Both the position numbers and the translations under genes were made by a program. From the NCBI GenBank assembly GCA_949752735.1, contig OX457050.1, positions 41,021,553-41,085,552 on the forward strand: a DNA stretch of 64,000 bases, given 5' to 3'. Below, one piece after another: positions 55,258-63,850 of this stretch. The stretch comes from Lumbricus terrestris. Lineage: Eukaryota; Annelida; Clitellata; Crassiclitellata; Lumbricidae. The notes beneath the pieces were generated by a model. The model made no database searches, was not told the origin of the DNA, and was given only the letters and a program-made list of their open reading frames with translations. Position 1 is the first letter of the stretch; every line of letters begins with the position of its first letter.

Positions 55258-55791
55258 ATGGATAGGACTAAAATAAATGTGCGCAGGTCCATCTATATGC
55301 ATGGTGCTTACATTACAGGTCTACACGATCCCAACAGCGCCAGCGATGCAGCGACTAAAAAATATGTTGATAATATGACTACAACAGTCGGCCCCACGAT
55401 TAGCGTTTACAGTGACGGTAATCAAGCCATAAACGCTGGAACACTTACAAAAGTTACTTTCCATAGAGAAAGATGCCAAACCGACAGTCGCATTAGGACG
55501 GGTACGGAACGTTTAACTCCTGGTAAAGCTGGGTACTATCTCGTTTCGACGTACATGGAATTTTGTAGTAATACTAACGCCGCTTATGGGAACGTCTTCC
55601 TGTATAAAAATGGAGTTTTGTTCATGCAAATTGCGGGTGGAGGGGGTACTGGGAGTTCTAATAATAACGCAACGGGCAGTAGCGTAGTTACCTTAACTAA
55701 TACCGATTACCTCGAGATATTCGTTTATTCGTCCATCGCTATAAACATAATGGCAAGAGACTTTTCGATGGCATTCTTACGACCTTTATGA
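55258..55791 (+). CDS. Fiber-like protein 1 (tail-fiber motif, jelly-roll head candidate)
   Basis: 177 residues from ATG 55258. The frame is open further upstream (FRFRINNETVLEMDRTK), so the true start may be earlier. The N-terminus reads GAYITGLHDPNSASDAATKK YVDN, a motif of phage and viral fiber proteins that ends in KKYVD. The C-terminal 110 residues (TLTKVTFHRE, GYYLVSTYMEF, NVFLYKNGVLF, DYLEIFVYSS) look like a TNF/C1q-type beta sandwich used as a trimeric knob. A role in attachment is inferred. The frame is intact. The next gene is a paralogue 51 bp downstream. Known Polinton fibers are poorly conserved, so the identification rests on motif order. Confidence 0.6.
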   Translation: MDRTKINVRRSIYMHGAYITGLHDPNSASDAATKKYVDNMTTTVGPTISVYSDGNQAINAGTLTKVTFHRERCQTDSRIRTGTERLTPGKAGYYLVSTYMEFCSNTNAAYGNVFLYKNGVLFMQIAGGGGTGSSNNNATGSSVVTLTNTDYLEIFVYSSIAINIMARDFSMAFLRPL

Positions 55792-55842
55792 TAAATGTTT
55801 CCTCGCTGATCTAAAACACTAAATAATCTTATTATAAAAACA

Positions 55843-56793
55843 ATGCCAGTCGATAAATTTGGACATACCGATGCTGGAACAACGCATAGAGTAATTGCGG
55901 GAGGCGTAACTCTTAGCCAAATAAACAGTACTTTTCTAAGGCTAGATGGAAGCAACAACATTACTGGAGACATAGATATGGGGTGTCATCATCTCGTTGG
56001 TTTGCCGACTGATTACCCTTTCGTAGGTAATGGTGATGAAGCCCTTTGTTTGACCCAGGTTACTGCCCTTGTAAATGATAAAATCGCTAATTGCACCGGT
56101 CCAGCAGGCGACAACCATTTAACTAACAAGAAATACGTCGATCAGTGCGTTGAGGATATAGCTACTAGAGATTACGTTTGGAGTATGAGAGTATCTCCGG
56201 GTAGTCTAGTGAGAAATAAAATGAGCGGTATTATATATAGGTTTGAAGGAACGGCTGGGGTTATAACAAAGGCGCCAGCATTATCCCCGAATTGGAGACC
56301 TACAACAGGATCGGCTATTTGCGCGTTAAGAGAGTTGACATCTCCTCGACAACTCAGACCGAGCGGTGTAACTGGTGCCGGTGTTGTAAGCAGAGATCTA
56401 ATGCTCGACAAATTAACGACCGTTGCTATAAACACGGATTCAGCGTATACGACTGCTGACGGGCTAATAACTATTCCTCGTACGGGGATATATCGACTTG
56501 GCGGATTCGCGACTTTCGTGATAGGAAACCCGCTGAGTAGCTGTACGGTTGTAGTAAGGGTTATGTATACCATAGCTGGGTTAAATGATAACGAACTTAT
56601 TAAATACACAGCGGGTGGAACCATCGAGAGCGGTGGCAGAGCATCGTTCGTATTACCAACTACCGCCGTGTCTTTAGTCGCCGGCGATCAGCTCGGTATG
56701 AGGGTATATTCCAGTGAAGGAATTCACCACGTACGGGTTGTGTCTCTTCTTGCCATAGAAGGATGCGGATTGCAAGCCGAGTTTTTGTATTAG
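55843..56793 (+). CDS. Fiber-like protein 2 (larger paralogue)
   Basis: 316 residues from ATG 55843, preceded by TTATAAAAACAATG. It repeats the fiber pattern: NITGDIDMGCHHLVGLPTD, then TNKKYVDQCVEDIATRDYVW, a middle beta-rich part, and a C-terminal head (LITIPRTGIYRLGGFATFVI, GGRASFVLPTTAVSLVAGDQ). The shared KKYVD signature and similar head topology link it to fiber 1. The 150 extra residues form a second, unrelated-looking segment. The frame is intact, which is notable beside the broken polymerase and capsid genes. It ends 11 bp before a perfect hairpin separating it from the convergent block. Confidence 0.6.
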   Translation: MPVDKFGHTDAGTTHRVIAGGVTLSQINSTFLRLDGSNNITGDIDMGCHHLVGLPTDYPFVGNGDEALCLTQVTALVNDKIANCTGPAGDNHLTNKKYVDQCVEDIATRDYVWSMRVSPGSLVRNKMSGIIYRFEGTAGVITKAPALSPNWRPTTGSAICALRELTSPRQLRPSGVTGAGVVSRDLMLDKLTTVAINTDSAYTTADGLITIPRTGIYRLGGFATFVIGNPLSSCTVVVRVMYTIAGLNDNELIKYTAGGTIESGGRASFVLPTTAVSLVAGDQLGMRVYSSEGIHHVRVVSLLAIEGCGLQAEFLY

Positions 56794-56803
56794 GTTTTAA
56801 CTG

Positions 56804-56841
56804 TAGATACCTATCGTTCGAGTACACGCGATAGGTATCTA
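56804..56841. terminator. Perfect hairpin between convergent gene blocks
   Basis: TAGATACCTATCG (56804-56816) and its exact reverse complement (56829-56841) flank a 12-nt loop. It lies 11 bp after the + strand fiber stop and 10 bp after the - strand gene stop. A bidirectional transcription-end or 3'-end hairpin is the natural reading, as in some large DNA viruses and virophages. Function is inferred. Confidence 0.6.
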
Positions 56842-56850
56842 TAAGTCTCA

Positions 56851-57162
56851 TTATTCAGAACTGTCTTCGGCGTTATCGCACACCGTAATTGCGTATCGAT
56901 TTCTCCATACTTTGCCATTATAAACCTTCAGCGTGTACATATTGGTTTTTAAAGCCATGCACGCCTTATACAACGATGGGTAGATGATGGCTTCGTTAGT
57001 GTCTTTGTCTAAGATTTCAACGCTTATAGGATTATTTCTAATAGTTTTCAAATACTCATACTTGGGTAATACTGGCCTTTTCTCCTTCACCGGTTCGGGC
57101 AATTCTGATTCCGGTAAAATACCCTTCTCGACGAGTATTCTTAACATTTCGGGTTTGTTCAT
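56851..57162 (-). CDS. NUMOD1-like small protein
   Basis: 103 residues from ATG 57162 (MNKPEMLRILVEKGILPES); the open frame upstream of this belongs to the inserted LINE tail. The C-terminal part (ISVEILDKDTNEAIIYPSLY, KACMALKTNMYTL, GKVWRNRYAI) matches the pattern of NUMOD1, a DNA-binding module of homing endonucleases, and of small proteins in related elements. The frame is intact. It is the last gene of the minus-strand block, just before the hairpin. Its promoter region was destroyed by the LINE insertion 10 bp upstream. Confidence 0.5.
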   Translation of the reverse strand: MNKPEMLRILVEKGILPESELPEPVKEKRPVLPKYEYLKTIRNNPISVEILDKDTNEAIIYPSLYKACMALKTNMYTLKVYNGKVWRNRYAITVCDNAEDSSE

Positions 57163-57171
57163 ATCTTCTTC

Positions 57172-57633
57172 TTTAGGTCTGCTGCCTCTCGGCAGGTCCA
57201 GATGCCCAACGACGCCACTCTTCTCGGTGTTGTGCCTTTTCTTTAAGTTCCCCATATCCATCCTTCATCATCCAGTCCAAGAACTTTTCCCTCGGTCTTC
57301 CTCTTCCCCTCTTCCCCTCCATTTTGCCCTCAACTATGTCTCTTTGCAAGGAGTTGCCTCTCAGTATGTGTCCCGTCCAGTTCTTCTGCCTTGTTCTAAT
57401 TGTATTCATCAAGGATCTTTCCTCTTCCACCTTTTTCAATACTTCTTCGTTTGATTTATGCTCTGTCCAGCTGACCCTTTCCATCTTTCTCCATATCCAC
57501 ATCTCGAACGCTTCTATTCGTTTGACATCTTCCTTTCTCATCGTCCAGGTCTCTGCTCCGTACAGTGTGACGCTCCAGATCAGTGCCTTGACCATTCTTT
57601 TCTTGATGTCTCGATTCAATCCTCCTTTCAATG
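57172..57633 (-). mobile_element. 5'-truncated LINE tail inserted in the Polinton-type element
   Basis: The minus-strand frame reads KRMVKALIWSVTLYGAETWT, then KEDVKRIEAFEMWIWRKMER, RTRQKNWTGHILRGNSLQRD and GKRGRGRPREKFLDWM. This is the conserved C-terminus of an RTE/CR1-like LINE ORF2, found across animals. Only about 460 bp are present. It lies between the capsid gene and the NUMOD1-like gene and supplies false N- and C-terminal extensions to their open frames. A clear target duplication was not found. Confidence 0.85.
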
Positions 57634-57638
57634 TTCAT

Positions 57639-58898
57639 ATAACTAAACTTTATTCCGTGTTCCTTCATTAACGATTTTAGCTGCGGGAGTTTCATGTTCT
57701 TTTTATAGTAGAAAATAATTTCTTTATATACTACGCTCATTTTCTGTCCATCCGACTGGAAGTTTAACAACTTATCCGAAATTATAACCGCGTAACCTTG
57801 CGTTTCGGCGTGGACTGCGGCGTTGAAAGTAGCTTTGATTTGGATATCGACAACCGATGATTTTAGCCGTTCCGACTGTTTACTTACATCGAAAACGAAA
57901 AGCGGAAATAGATCTGGAGTGATGTTACCCTGCGTCACCAACTGGTCCATTCCGTAGAACTTTTCGCTAAACGACGCCGCGTCTCTAAAAGCTCTCGAAA
58001 ATTTCTGGTTGGGAAACGAAAGGTCGTAGTCCACTGTGGGAAATATCTCTTGATTCATCATGACGTACATGTTTTTGAGGTCGCAATGATCGAAAATGGA
58101 CGGGTTATGTTCTTGATCACCGCCGCGATCGGTTTGAAATCCAACGACTATCCACCTAGGTTTTTCTGGAGCCGTCTTGACGCTAAGACGCCAGCTAAAG
58201 GTAGTAGATCGAGGAACCGTTATAGTGTCGCATTGACGCGCTCGATACGCAACTGGTACTGATGCTTTCGATTCGATAGTTTTGTATAATTGCATCTTCT
58301 CCATATCCGCGGGAGTAACGTGGGGCATAAACCATGAGATTTTCACGACGTCGACTTTTCCAACAGCGGCGGCAGCGAGCCTAAAAATAGCGTCGTCGAC
58401 CGATTTGCGAAACATCGTTAGCGTGTACTTGAAACCGTATACTATTTTATCGTAATCCTCACAGAATCCGAAAATATGTTTAAGGGGGGACGACGAAACT
58501 AAACGTTCCCTTAGCCGTTGGTTTTCGAATAAGATAAGCTTGACGAGTCGCGAAACCCGCATTATCGGCTATGACTGCGGTTGCTGCAGTATCTTTGCAC
58601 CATAATTGGTTAAGACCTTGCGCTTTGGTGAAGTCGTCTGGATATTGTTGACGATAGCCGCCGCATCAGCATCAGCATTAGCGTACGCCTTTCCATCTGC
58701 TTTTACCAACCTACCTTCGAATAGCAGGTAAGATTCGGAGGGATGGCAAAATAGATCTTGAGTTTCGATATTTATGCGAATCTCGCCGGCTGAGTTAAGA
58801 TTCGTTCTCGCTGCCGGCTCGTATTCATGCCATTCGTGTTTTTCGATTCCTTCGCCGACTGTTGTAGGTACTGTAATGTTTAGAATATCTGACTGCAT
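57639..58898 (-). pseudogene. Major capsid protein candidate (jelly-roll type), broken
   Basis: The N-terminal frame starts at ATG 58898 (MQSDILNITVPTTVGEG), a start close to AATTAAAATG, and includes PSESYLLFEGRLVKADG. The main part (about 58495-57640) includes HIFGFCEDYDKIVYGFKYTL, VKISWFMPHVTPADMEKMQL, STTFSWRLSVKTAPEKPRWI and FDHCDLKNMYVMMNQE. I recognise this as a conserved family present in many invertebrate genomes beside Polinton-type PolB, generally taken as the double jelly-roll capsid protein. A middle piece lies in a third frame (58500-58610). A C6 run near 58487 coincides with one shift, and an internal deletion is likely before 58620. The true end is near 57639, at the LINE insertion. 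Confidence 0.7.
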
Positions 58899-58926
58899 TT
58901 TAATTACCAAAGATTATTTATTTAAC

Positions 58927-59412
58927 TCATGCGAGTTTCAATCCCGCTCCATTTTTGTTGTTGTTGAGACTACGCGTGAGATCTCGAATAGACACGGCGT
59001 TCGAAGAAGGCTTTTTGAGTCCATAACCGGCGAGTATCTTATTAATATCAGTTCCTGCATTAGCTTCCGCGCCGTTATCGATTATCCGCGCTAAGACAGC
59101 CGCATTCGATTGCGTAAGCGCTGGCAATTTTCAACTGCGTGTGGCGCCAGAACCTTCGATGCTAAGAGTTTAGCCGCGGCTTTATCAACCAATCGCTTAC
59201 CAGCCTCTACAGCGGTATTCTTTCCAACTTCTAGCGCCTTTTTTACCCAACTCTCTAGCGGCGTCTTTACCCGCGCTATGGGCGGATGATGCGACTCGTT
59301 TACCGACACCTGAACTGAAGAGCTTCTTGAAAACTCCCGTAATAGTATCCATTATTCCCGCTCCTCCTATAACGTATTTTCTCGTAAATCTTCTATTTGC
59401 GACGACAAGCAT
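58927..59412 (-). pseudogene. Minor virion protein candidate with amphipathic N-terminus
   Basis: Start at 59412, in TATAAAAAATG. Three successive frames make one protein of about 160 residues: VIGGAGIMDTITGVFKKLFS and VGKRVASSAHSAGKDA (59412-59240), then ALEVGKNTAVEAGKRLVDKA to KVLAPHAVEN (to about 59130), then SNAAVLARIIDNGAEANAG and SIRDLTRSLNN to a stop at 58927. A Gly-rich, amphipathic, basic N-terminus followed by an Ala-rich helix resembles membrane-active minor capsid proteins (adenovirus pVI/pX-like). That comparison is an inference from composition. Two frameshifts break it. Confidence 0.5.
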
Positions 59413-59415
59413 TTT

Positions 59416-60315
59416 TTATAATCGCAACATTAAGTTTTTATACTGTTCTTTATCGACAGCGTTTTGCCTTAATAATTCATCGCATATACTGACAATCTCG
59501 TTTCTCACCCCCGTATTACCCGCGCCGTAGCTTGCCAAACACAGACTCAACATTTCTACTAAAGCATTCGGATCTCGCGGAATTACGACGACTCCTTTAC
59601 CCGTCTTCGGCGTTTGTTTACCAGACTTCATTTCCCATATCGGTTTAATGATGTTTCTGTACTTTTCGCTTCTAGATGATTTTGGTTTACTCGGATTGTT
59701 AGGTTGTCTCATAGCATTCGTTGCGTCTAGAATCTCGGCGTAATCGGACAGATCGTTGCCGTCATAAATCGACTTGTTCGGTTTAGTCATCGTCAGTAGC
59801 TCCCAAAGTCCCGGAGTACCGGCGTAAGTCTGCTCCCCGACCGTTATATCGTCGTTCTGGAATAAAACGCGTGTGTCTCCGATATAAAATTTCCCGTCTT
59901 TAGAATTTAGGCCAAACGTCGTATCGGTAGACTTTTTATTAGAAGCGTATTGGGATAAGTATTTCGTTGCCAGGTCCCCTAATTCCAACATTCTAACGTC
60001 TTCTATTGGGTCCTTGTAAGCCTCTATCGAGGGATGTTGTGGAAACTGTATGGCTTTTAATCCGGGAAGCGCTTTTAGAGCGTTAGTCGTAGCTGCCGAG
60101 TTTTCCTTAATAGTTGATAACAAAGCGTTTTGTTCTTTCGATATAGTCGATTGCGAGTTGACCATCGGTTTGTACAACTTTACCAATTCTTGCTGCAATC
60201 CCATGTCACCTAGTTTCTCGGATAAAGAATCTCGTTGAATGTTTTTCTTCGTCTTCAGAAACTCTTCAACTATAAAATCACGTTTTGATGGATCGGTTAT
60301 TTTTAAAAAGGACAT
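59416..60315 (-). CDS. Conserved virion-associated protein, 299 aa, intact
   Basis: ATG 60315 follows CTATAAAA immediately. The helical N-terminus (FIVEEFLKTKKNIQRDSLSE) includes a stretch typical of coiled coils to about residue 90. The middle has DGKFYIGDTRVLFQNDDITV and YAGTPGLWELLTMTKP, then DYAEILDATNAMRQP. These blocks recur in Polinton-type gene clusters of invertebrates, in my recollection next to the capsid genes; the function is not established and could be a structural or scaffold role. A basic linker (KPKSSRSEKYRN) precedes a helical C-terminus. The stop lies 4 bp before the next gene start. This is one of the few full-length frames of the element. Confidence 0.6.
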   Translation of the reverse strand: MSFLKITDPSKRDFIVEEFLKTKKNIQRDSLSEKLGDMGLQQELVKLYKPMVNSQSTISKEQNALLSTIKENSAATTNALKALPGLKAIQFPQHPSIEAYKDPIEDVRMLELGDLATKYLSQYASNKKSTDTTFGLNSKDGKFYIGDTRVLFQNDDITVGEQTYAGTPGLWELLTMTKPNKSIYDGNDLSDYAEILDATNAMRQPNNPSKPKSSRSEKYRNIIKPIWEMKSGKQTPKTGKGVVVIPRDPNALVEMLSLCLASYGAGNTGVRNEIVSICDELLRQNAVDKEQYKNLMLRL

Positions 60316-60330
60316 TTTTTATAGGGGTAT

Positions 60331-60369
60331 AATGTTTTAACGCGTTTTTGAAATACTCGTTAAAACATT
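60331..60369. promoter_or_regulatory. Perfect inverted repeat upstream of the 299-aa gene
   Basis: AATGTTTTAACG (60331-60342) and its exact reverse complement (60358-60369) flank a 15-nt spacer. It sits 16 bp upstream of the 60315 start and downstream of the preceding minus-strand gene. It may end that transcript or bind a regulator. Further CGTTTTACGTTCTATGTTC-type repeats follow to 60415. Confidence 0.45.
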
Positions 60370-60414
60370 GAATCTACGTTTTACGTTCTATGTTCTGCGT
60401 TCAATGTTTTACGT

Positions 60415-60975
60415 TTAATCCTTTTTCGACGATTTTCTAAACACGTTCTGCAACGACTCCATCATAGCTTCTCTATTTCCAGCTTCGTCTATATTGGCTT
60501 TGATTTTGCTCCTGACTTCTTCTTTCATTTCATTAAATTTAGCGCGTTCGTTCAAAATTACTGAAAATTCCTCGTCTGAAATATTATCGTCCTCTAACGC
60601 TTTCGAAACGAGATCGTTAATCGTATTGAGTTTCGCTTCCGCTATCGTTTTGATATTTTCGTGTTTTTCTAATCTTAAGGCGAGTTTTTTTTATTAACTT
60701 GATTGCCTATCACGCATAGAACTCCAACTACCACTGCCGCTCCTCCAGGCCCTACAACGATGGGAGCCGCGATAATTGTAGATAGAACACCGATTCCCGC
60801 GGCGCTGAGTCCCATCGACGCCACAGCTAAAACGTTGTTTACCACGCTAATTATTCTAACGCCTTTGTGGTACTTTTTACCCAGTCTCTCTCTTTTTTTC
60901 GCGTTCCCGGTCGATCTCTTCTTGAATTTCAGTGATTTTCGAAAGTCTGTAAACCTGGGCGCTTGCAAAACCAAC
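60415..60975 (-). pseudogene. Hydrophobic virion protein candidate, one frameshift
   Basis: The first frame (60974-60690) has a basic segment (DFRKSLKFKKRSTGNAKKRE) and a long Gly/Ala/Val stretch (SAAGIGVLSTIIAAPIVVGP, AAVVVGVLCVIG) likely to span a membrane. At an A8 run near 60690 the frame changes and continues KHENIKTIAEAKLNTINDLV, DEEFSVILNERAKFNEM to a stop at 60415. No ATG in frame lies upstream of 60974 (the first codon there is TTG), so the 5' end is probably cut by the element border. The shift at a homopolymer could be a sequencing error. Confidence 0.55.
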
Positions 60976-61218
60976 TATATAATATATATCTCATGATAAG
61001 GTACGGTAGTGGATAATATAAAACTCTAGCCTATCAAGACAAGTATAGAAACTTGCTCAAGCCATATAAAATGCGAAAATATGACCAGAAATACATAATT
61101 TTTTTATCTGAAATTGAAGAATTTGCGAAACAACCTGAAATTCAATTATTGATATTGTGACATTTGTAAGTTTATGGAAATAAATAATTGCACTTGAGCA
61201 AAAGATAGAAAAGTTTCA

Positions 61219-61990
61219 ATGGCAGAACGAAAATTTCATATTGATCTGAGGAAAACAAGAGCAATGATGGTTATTGATATCAATGTGAAAATGACTGACT
61301 CTACGAGAAGAAGAAAAGAAATGGAAACGCAAAGAAATAGAGAAGGCTATAATTTTGTGTAGCAGCCAAGTGTCCTAAGCTTTCCTTCGCTCAAGAACAA
61401 CCTGATATTTTCAGTTATTTGGACTCAGAATTGTCAAGCCATTATGAATCAGCCACATAATCAAATTCTTCAAAAGATGTTTTCACTGATATATGTGAGC
61501 AACAAAAATTCCATAAAACAACTATATGGATTGTACCTCGATGGACGTAAAGATAGGACCAGAGTGCAAATGTGAAATTGCAAGAAATCGTATATGCCTA
61601 CCTTAAAATCATTTATGAAAATCACATAGCACTTGTCCTTGAACGGAATTTACAATATTTGTGTCATGTTACTCCTGAGAGTCGATAATTTAAAAATATT
61701 CATTCAGGTATCACCAAGCGTTCGTTAGATAATAAAATAGCAACTGAAGATTTAGTTGCCATTGGCTGTCACTGAACTAATATAAAGTATACTGATGCAG
61801 TTGATGGGATTATACGTCTTTTGGTAATACAACTTGGTGGACCATTACATTGGTTTATTTGTATGCTGCATGCCAACTAATAGACTCAGCGAACGTCTTT
61901 TGCTACTAGGAAACTGATTCATTAGACCTGCCTCTGGGACATTGCAACGCAATTGAGTTAGAGAACTGTTCAGATATGGGAGGAATCAAA
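61219..61990 (+). pseudogene. Decayed protein of a repeat-associated family
   Basis: A short frame from ATG 61219 (MAERKFHIDLRKTRAMMVID) ends near 61362. Further on, LVLERNLQYLCHVTPESR (about 61636), SGITKRSLDNKIATEDLVAI and GCH (about 61720), and DGIIRLLVIQLGGPLHWFIC, then MLHAN (about 61810) follow in shifting frames. The IGC...GGPLxWFICxLHAN pattern recalls an uncharacterised transposase-like family abundant in cnidarian and other invertebrate genomes. There are many stops. The family assignment is from memory. Confidence 0.4.
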
Positions 61991-62640
61991 TTAAGTACCG
62001 ATCAGCAATTATATGTGTACAACATAATTATGTAAAACTGTATTATGTGGCATTTGTTCACAAGATCTAGTTAGATCTTGTCTTTCAAAAGTCAGCTCCT
62101 GTTTGCCAATCAAGGTGGTTGACAACAGCAAATAGAATTTTGAGATTATACATGTAGGATCTGAAAGTCTAAGTGATATTCTGTTTATCGTGAGAGTTTA
62201 TACATCAGTCTGGTTTCATATCAAGACAAAGTCAGCATGCAGTGAAGGCTCAAAGCACTTGCGGAGGATTGTAGGCTAAAATATTTCAGACACCCTACTG
62301 CAACATAATTTACGAGACATTGTAAGCTAGGGTGGGTCAATTCAATTATTGGGGGAAAGAATTTCTTTGACAAATCCTATTAAGAGTGAGGGAAAGTTGC
62401 CAATTTTTATATCAAGAACACAGTAATTATTTGGTAATTATTTGGGAGTATCTTGAGGCTCCCCAAAGACTTTAACCCTCAGGCTACCGGGGGGGGGGTT
62501 CGACCCGCTCCCGACCACGACCCACCACTCCACAACCACCCCACTGCACTCCACAACACTCGTACGCTCCGACCTCCACTTGTACGCCACCCGTGAAATT
62601 TGAGTTTTCGGGAAAATTTCCTTCCCACCCGCCACCCCCA
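61991..62640. other. No gene recognised
   Basis: AT-rich sequence to about 62450 is followed by a C-rich stretch (62490-62600). The minus-strand frames over 62438-62762 are low complexity and overlap in all phases, so they are not called. Confidence 0.4.
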
Positions 62641-62644
62641 TGCC

Positions 62645-62683
62645 CTCCACACACCTCGGCCAGCAGGGCCGAGGTGTGTGGAG
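62645..62683. other. Perfect 17-bp hairpin, 5-nt loop
   Basis: CTCCACACACCTCGGCC (62645-62661) pairs exactly with 62667-62683 around AGCAG. The GC-rich stem is unusually strong for its surroundings. There is no associated gene; it could be a transposon end, a structured RNA stem or a recent palindromic duplication. Confidence 0.6.
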
Positions 62684-62869
62684 GCGAGGTGGCCCCGTGT
62701 AGGCCTAAACATCTGTCTAGCTGTAACGTTTCAGATATAAGTGTTAAAATACAGGTATGCATTGCAACGTGAGGTCACGCTGGTACTCTGTTTCTTTATA
62801 AATAATCTGATCATACCAAGCATTTATTTTATTGAAGAAAATTATATTTGAGGCTCCTCTTTGTATATA

Positions 62870-63230
62870 CTCCATGGCCGAAGGCATGTGTGAGCCTATT
62901 ATCCCTCACGCCTTTCCAGTCTCTTCAAAAGTTCGGCAGCGCAGCCTATAGGCCTAACCTAATGACTGAACTGAGGTAGCTAATGGCTAGTTTATAAGTG
63001 TCTAAAGTTCTTTAACTTGTTTACTTAAAACAACGATCGGTTTCTTGTATTCTGTTTCTTTTAAATCTCCAAAAGTTGCAAACAACACAAAATTCACCAA
63101 CAACGGCAAGCAATTCAATGTTACGACAGAAACACCATCTTATTATCTCTTTCTTCTTAATACCCCTTCTACACCTGACTAGTACACCTACACGTGCCTA
63201 TCTCATTCTCAGCCTATAGCACAGAATCTA
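62870..63230 (-). repeat. Dispersed repeat, inverted pair of 3640-3990
   Basis: The reverse complement carries the same blocks as 3640-3990. It lies immediately upstream of a CRE-like TGACGTCA (63275-63282) and of a possible first exon. No terminal structure was identified. Confidence 0.6.
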
Positions 63231-63359
63231 TAGTTAGCGACAATCGACGGGAAAAGAACGCTTGTGTCACATATGACGTCAACGGCAACAGGCCGCTACT
63301 GAAAATTGCAGCGGTAGGCTATAGCCGCTAGCGCATACATTAACACAGCGAAATTTAAA

Positions 63360-63453
63360 ATGTCTGTTTTTTCGAATTCTAAAGTGAATAAAAAGCTGAA
63401 AATAGCGCACTTGGATGGTTTTGGTGAACGTTTATCTATATGCAATGTTTCAG
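63360..63453 (+). CDS. Possible first coding exon (31 codons, phase 1)
   Basis: ATG 63360 opens MSVFSNSKVNKKLKIAHLDG and FGERLSICNVS and reaches a donor TTTCAG|GTCAGT at 63453 in phase 1. TGACGTCA, a CRE-type site, lies about 80 bp upstream. No family was recognised and no downstream exon is in the window. Splice phase and composition are the only support; a chance open stretch is possible. Confidence 0.3.
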
Positions 63454-63579
63454 GTCAGTAGCTGTAAAAGTGTGAGCGTGCATAACTGACAAATAAGCGT
63501 ACTTCCTTTCTTATAGATATAGATAACTTTTGCGCCCTTTAATATGAAGAGACAAAAATTACCAAATAGAATGTTTGGC

Positions 63580-63850
63580 TACATTTCAATGCTCATTGAG
63601 TTGTCTTTTGACAACCGGATGTGCTGAAAATAAATTAAAATGTATATGAAGGTGTTTTATTCTCATAAAATTATCATGTTTTTTTCTATTATATCTTATT
63701 CATAATTTATTTTTTAATAGAAATATATTATTCGATTCTGTAGAGGGCATTTAGGGCTATTTTCTAACACTAAATAATTTGTCTGTTGATGACCGGAAGT
63801 GCTCAAAATAAAGTAAACTGTGTGAGAATGTTGGTTTTTTTCAGCGCAAG
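63580..63850. repeat. Two units of the element interior found at 1690 and 23040
   Basis: Two copies, about 185 bp apart, of CCGGAAGTGCTCAAAATAAA (first copy CCGGATGTGCTGAAAATAAA) followed by a TTTTTTTC/CATAAAAT stretch occur here. The same motif lies inside piggyBac-like copies A (1702-1760) and B (22990-23050, inverted). This end of the window may therefore hold another related element that runs past the edge. Confidence 0.6.

Larger units (their letters stand above)
50998..60975. mobile_element. Polinton/Maverick (adintovirus-like) element, degraded
   Basis: About 10 kb encodes a self-contained set: protein-primed PolB, zinc-binding protein and two fiber-like proteins on +, and NUMOD1-like, capsid candidate, minor virion candidates and a hydrophobic protein on -. 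The combination of PolB and capsid-type genes defines Polinton-type virus-like elements. Integrase, FtsK-type ATPase and adenovirus-type protease are not visible. No terminal inverted repeats were found; the left limit is set at short tandem repeats and the right limit where the last frame ends. Many frames are broken, and a LINE tail is inserted at 57172-57633. Confidence 0.82.

Noticed and set aside
57173..57631. 152-aa minus-strand frame as a gene of the Polinton-type element
   Set aside because: Its sequence is a LINE C-terminal tail, so it is an insertion and not part of the element.
61000..62640. Polinton integrase or packaging ATPase to the right of the hydrophobic gene
   Set aside because: No RVE-type DDE block or Walker motif was found; the decayed frames there look like an unrelated repeat family.
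62438..62762. Three overlapping minus-strand frames rich in Gly, Val, Trp or Pro
   Set aside because: All three phases of a GC-rich low-complexity stretch are open, and no domain is visible.
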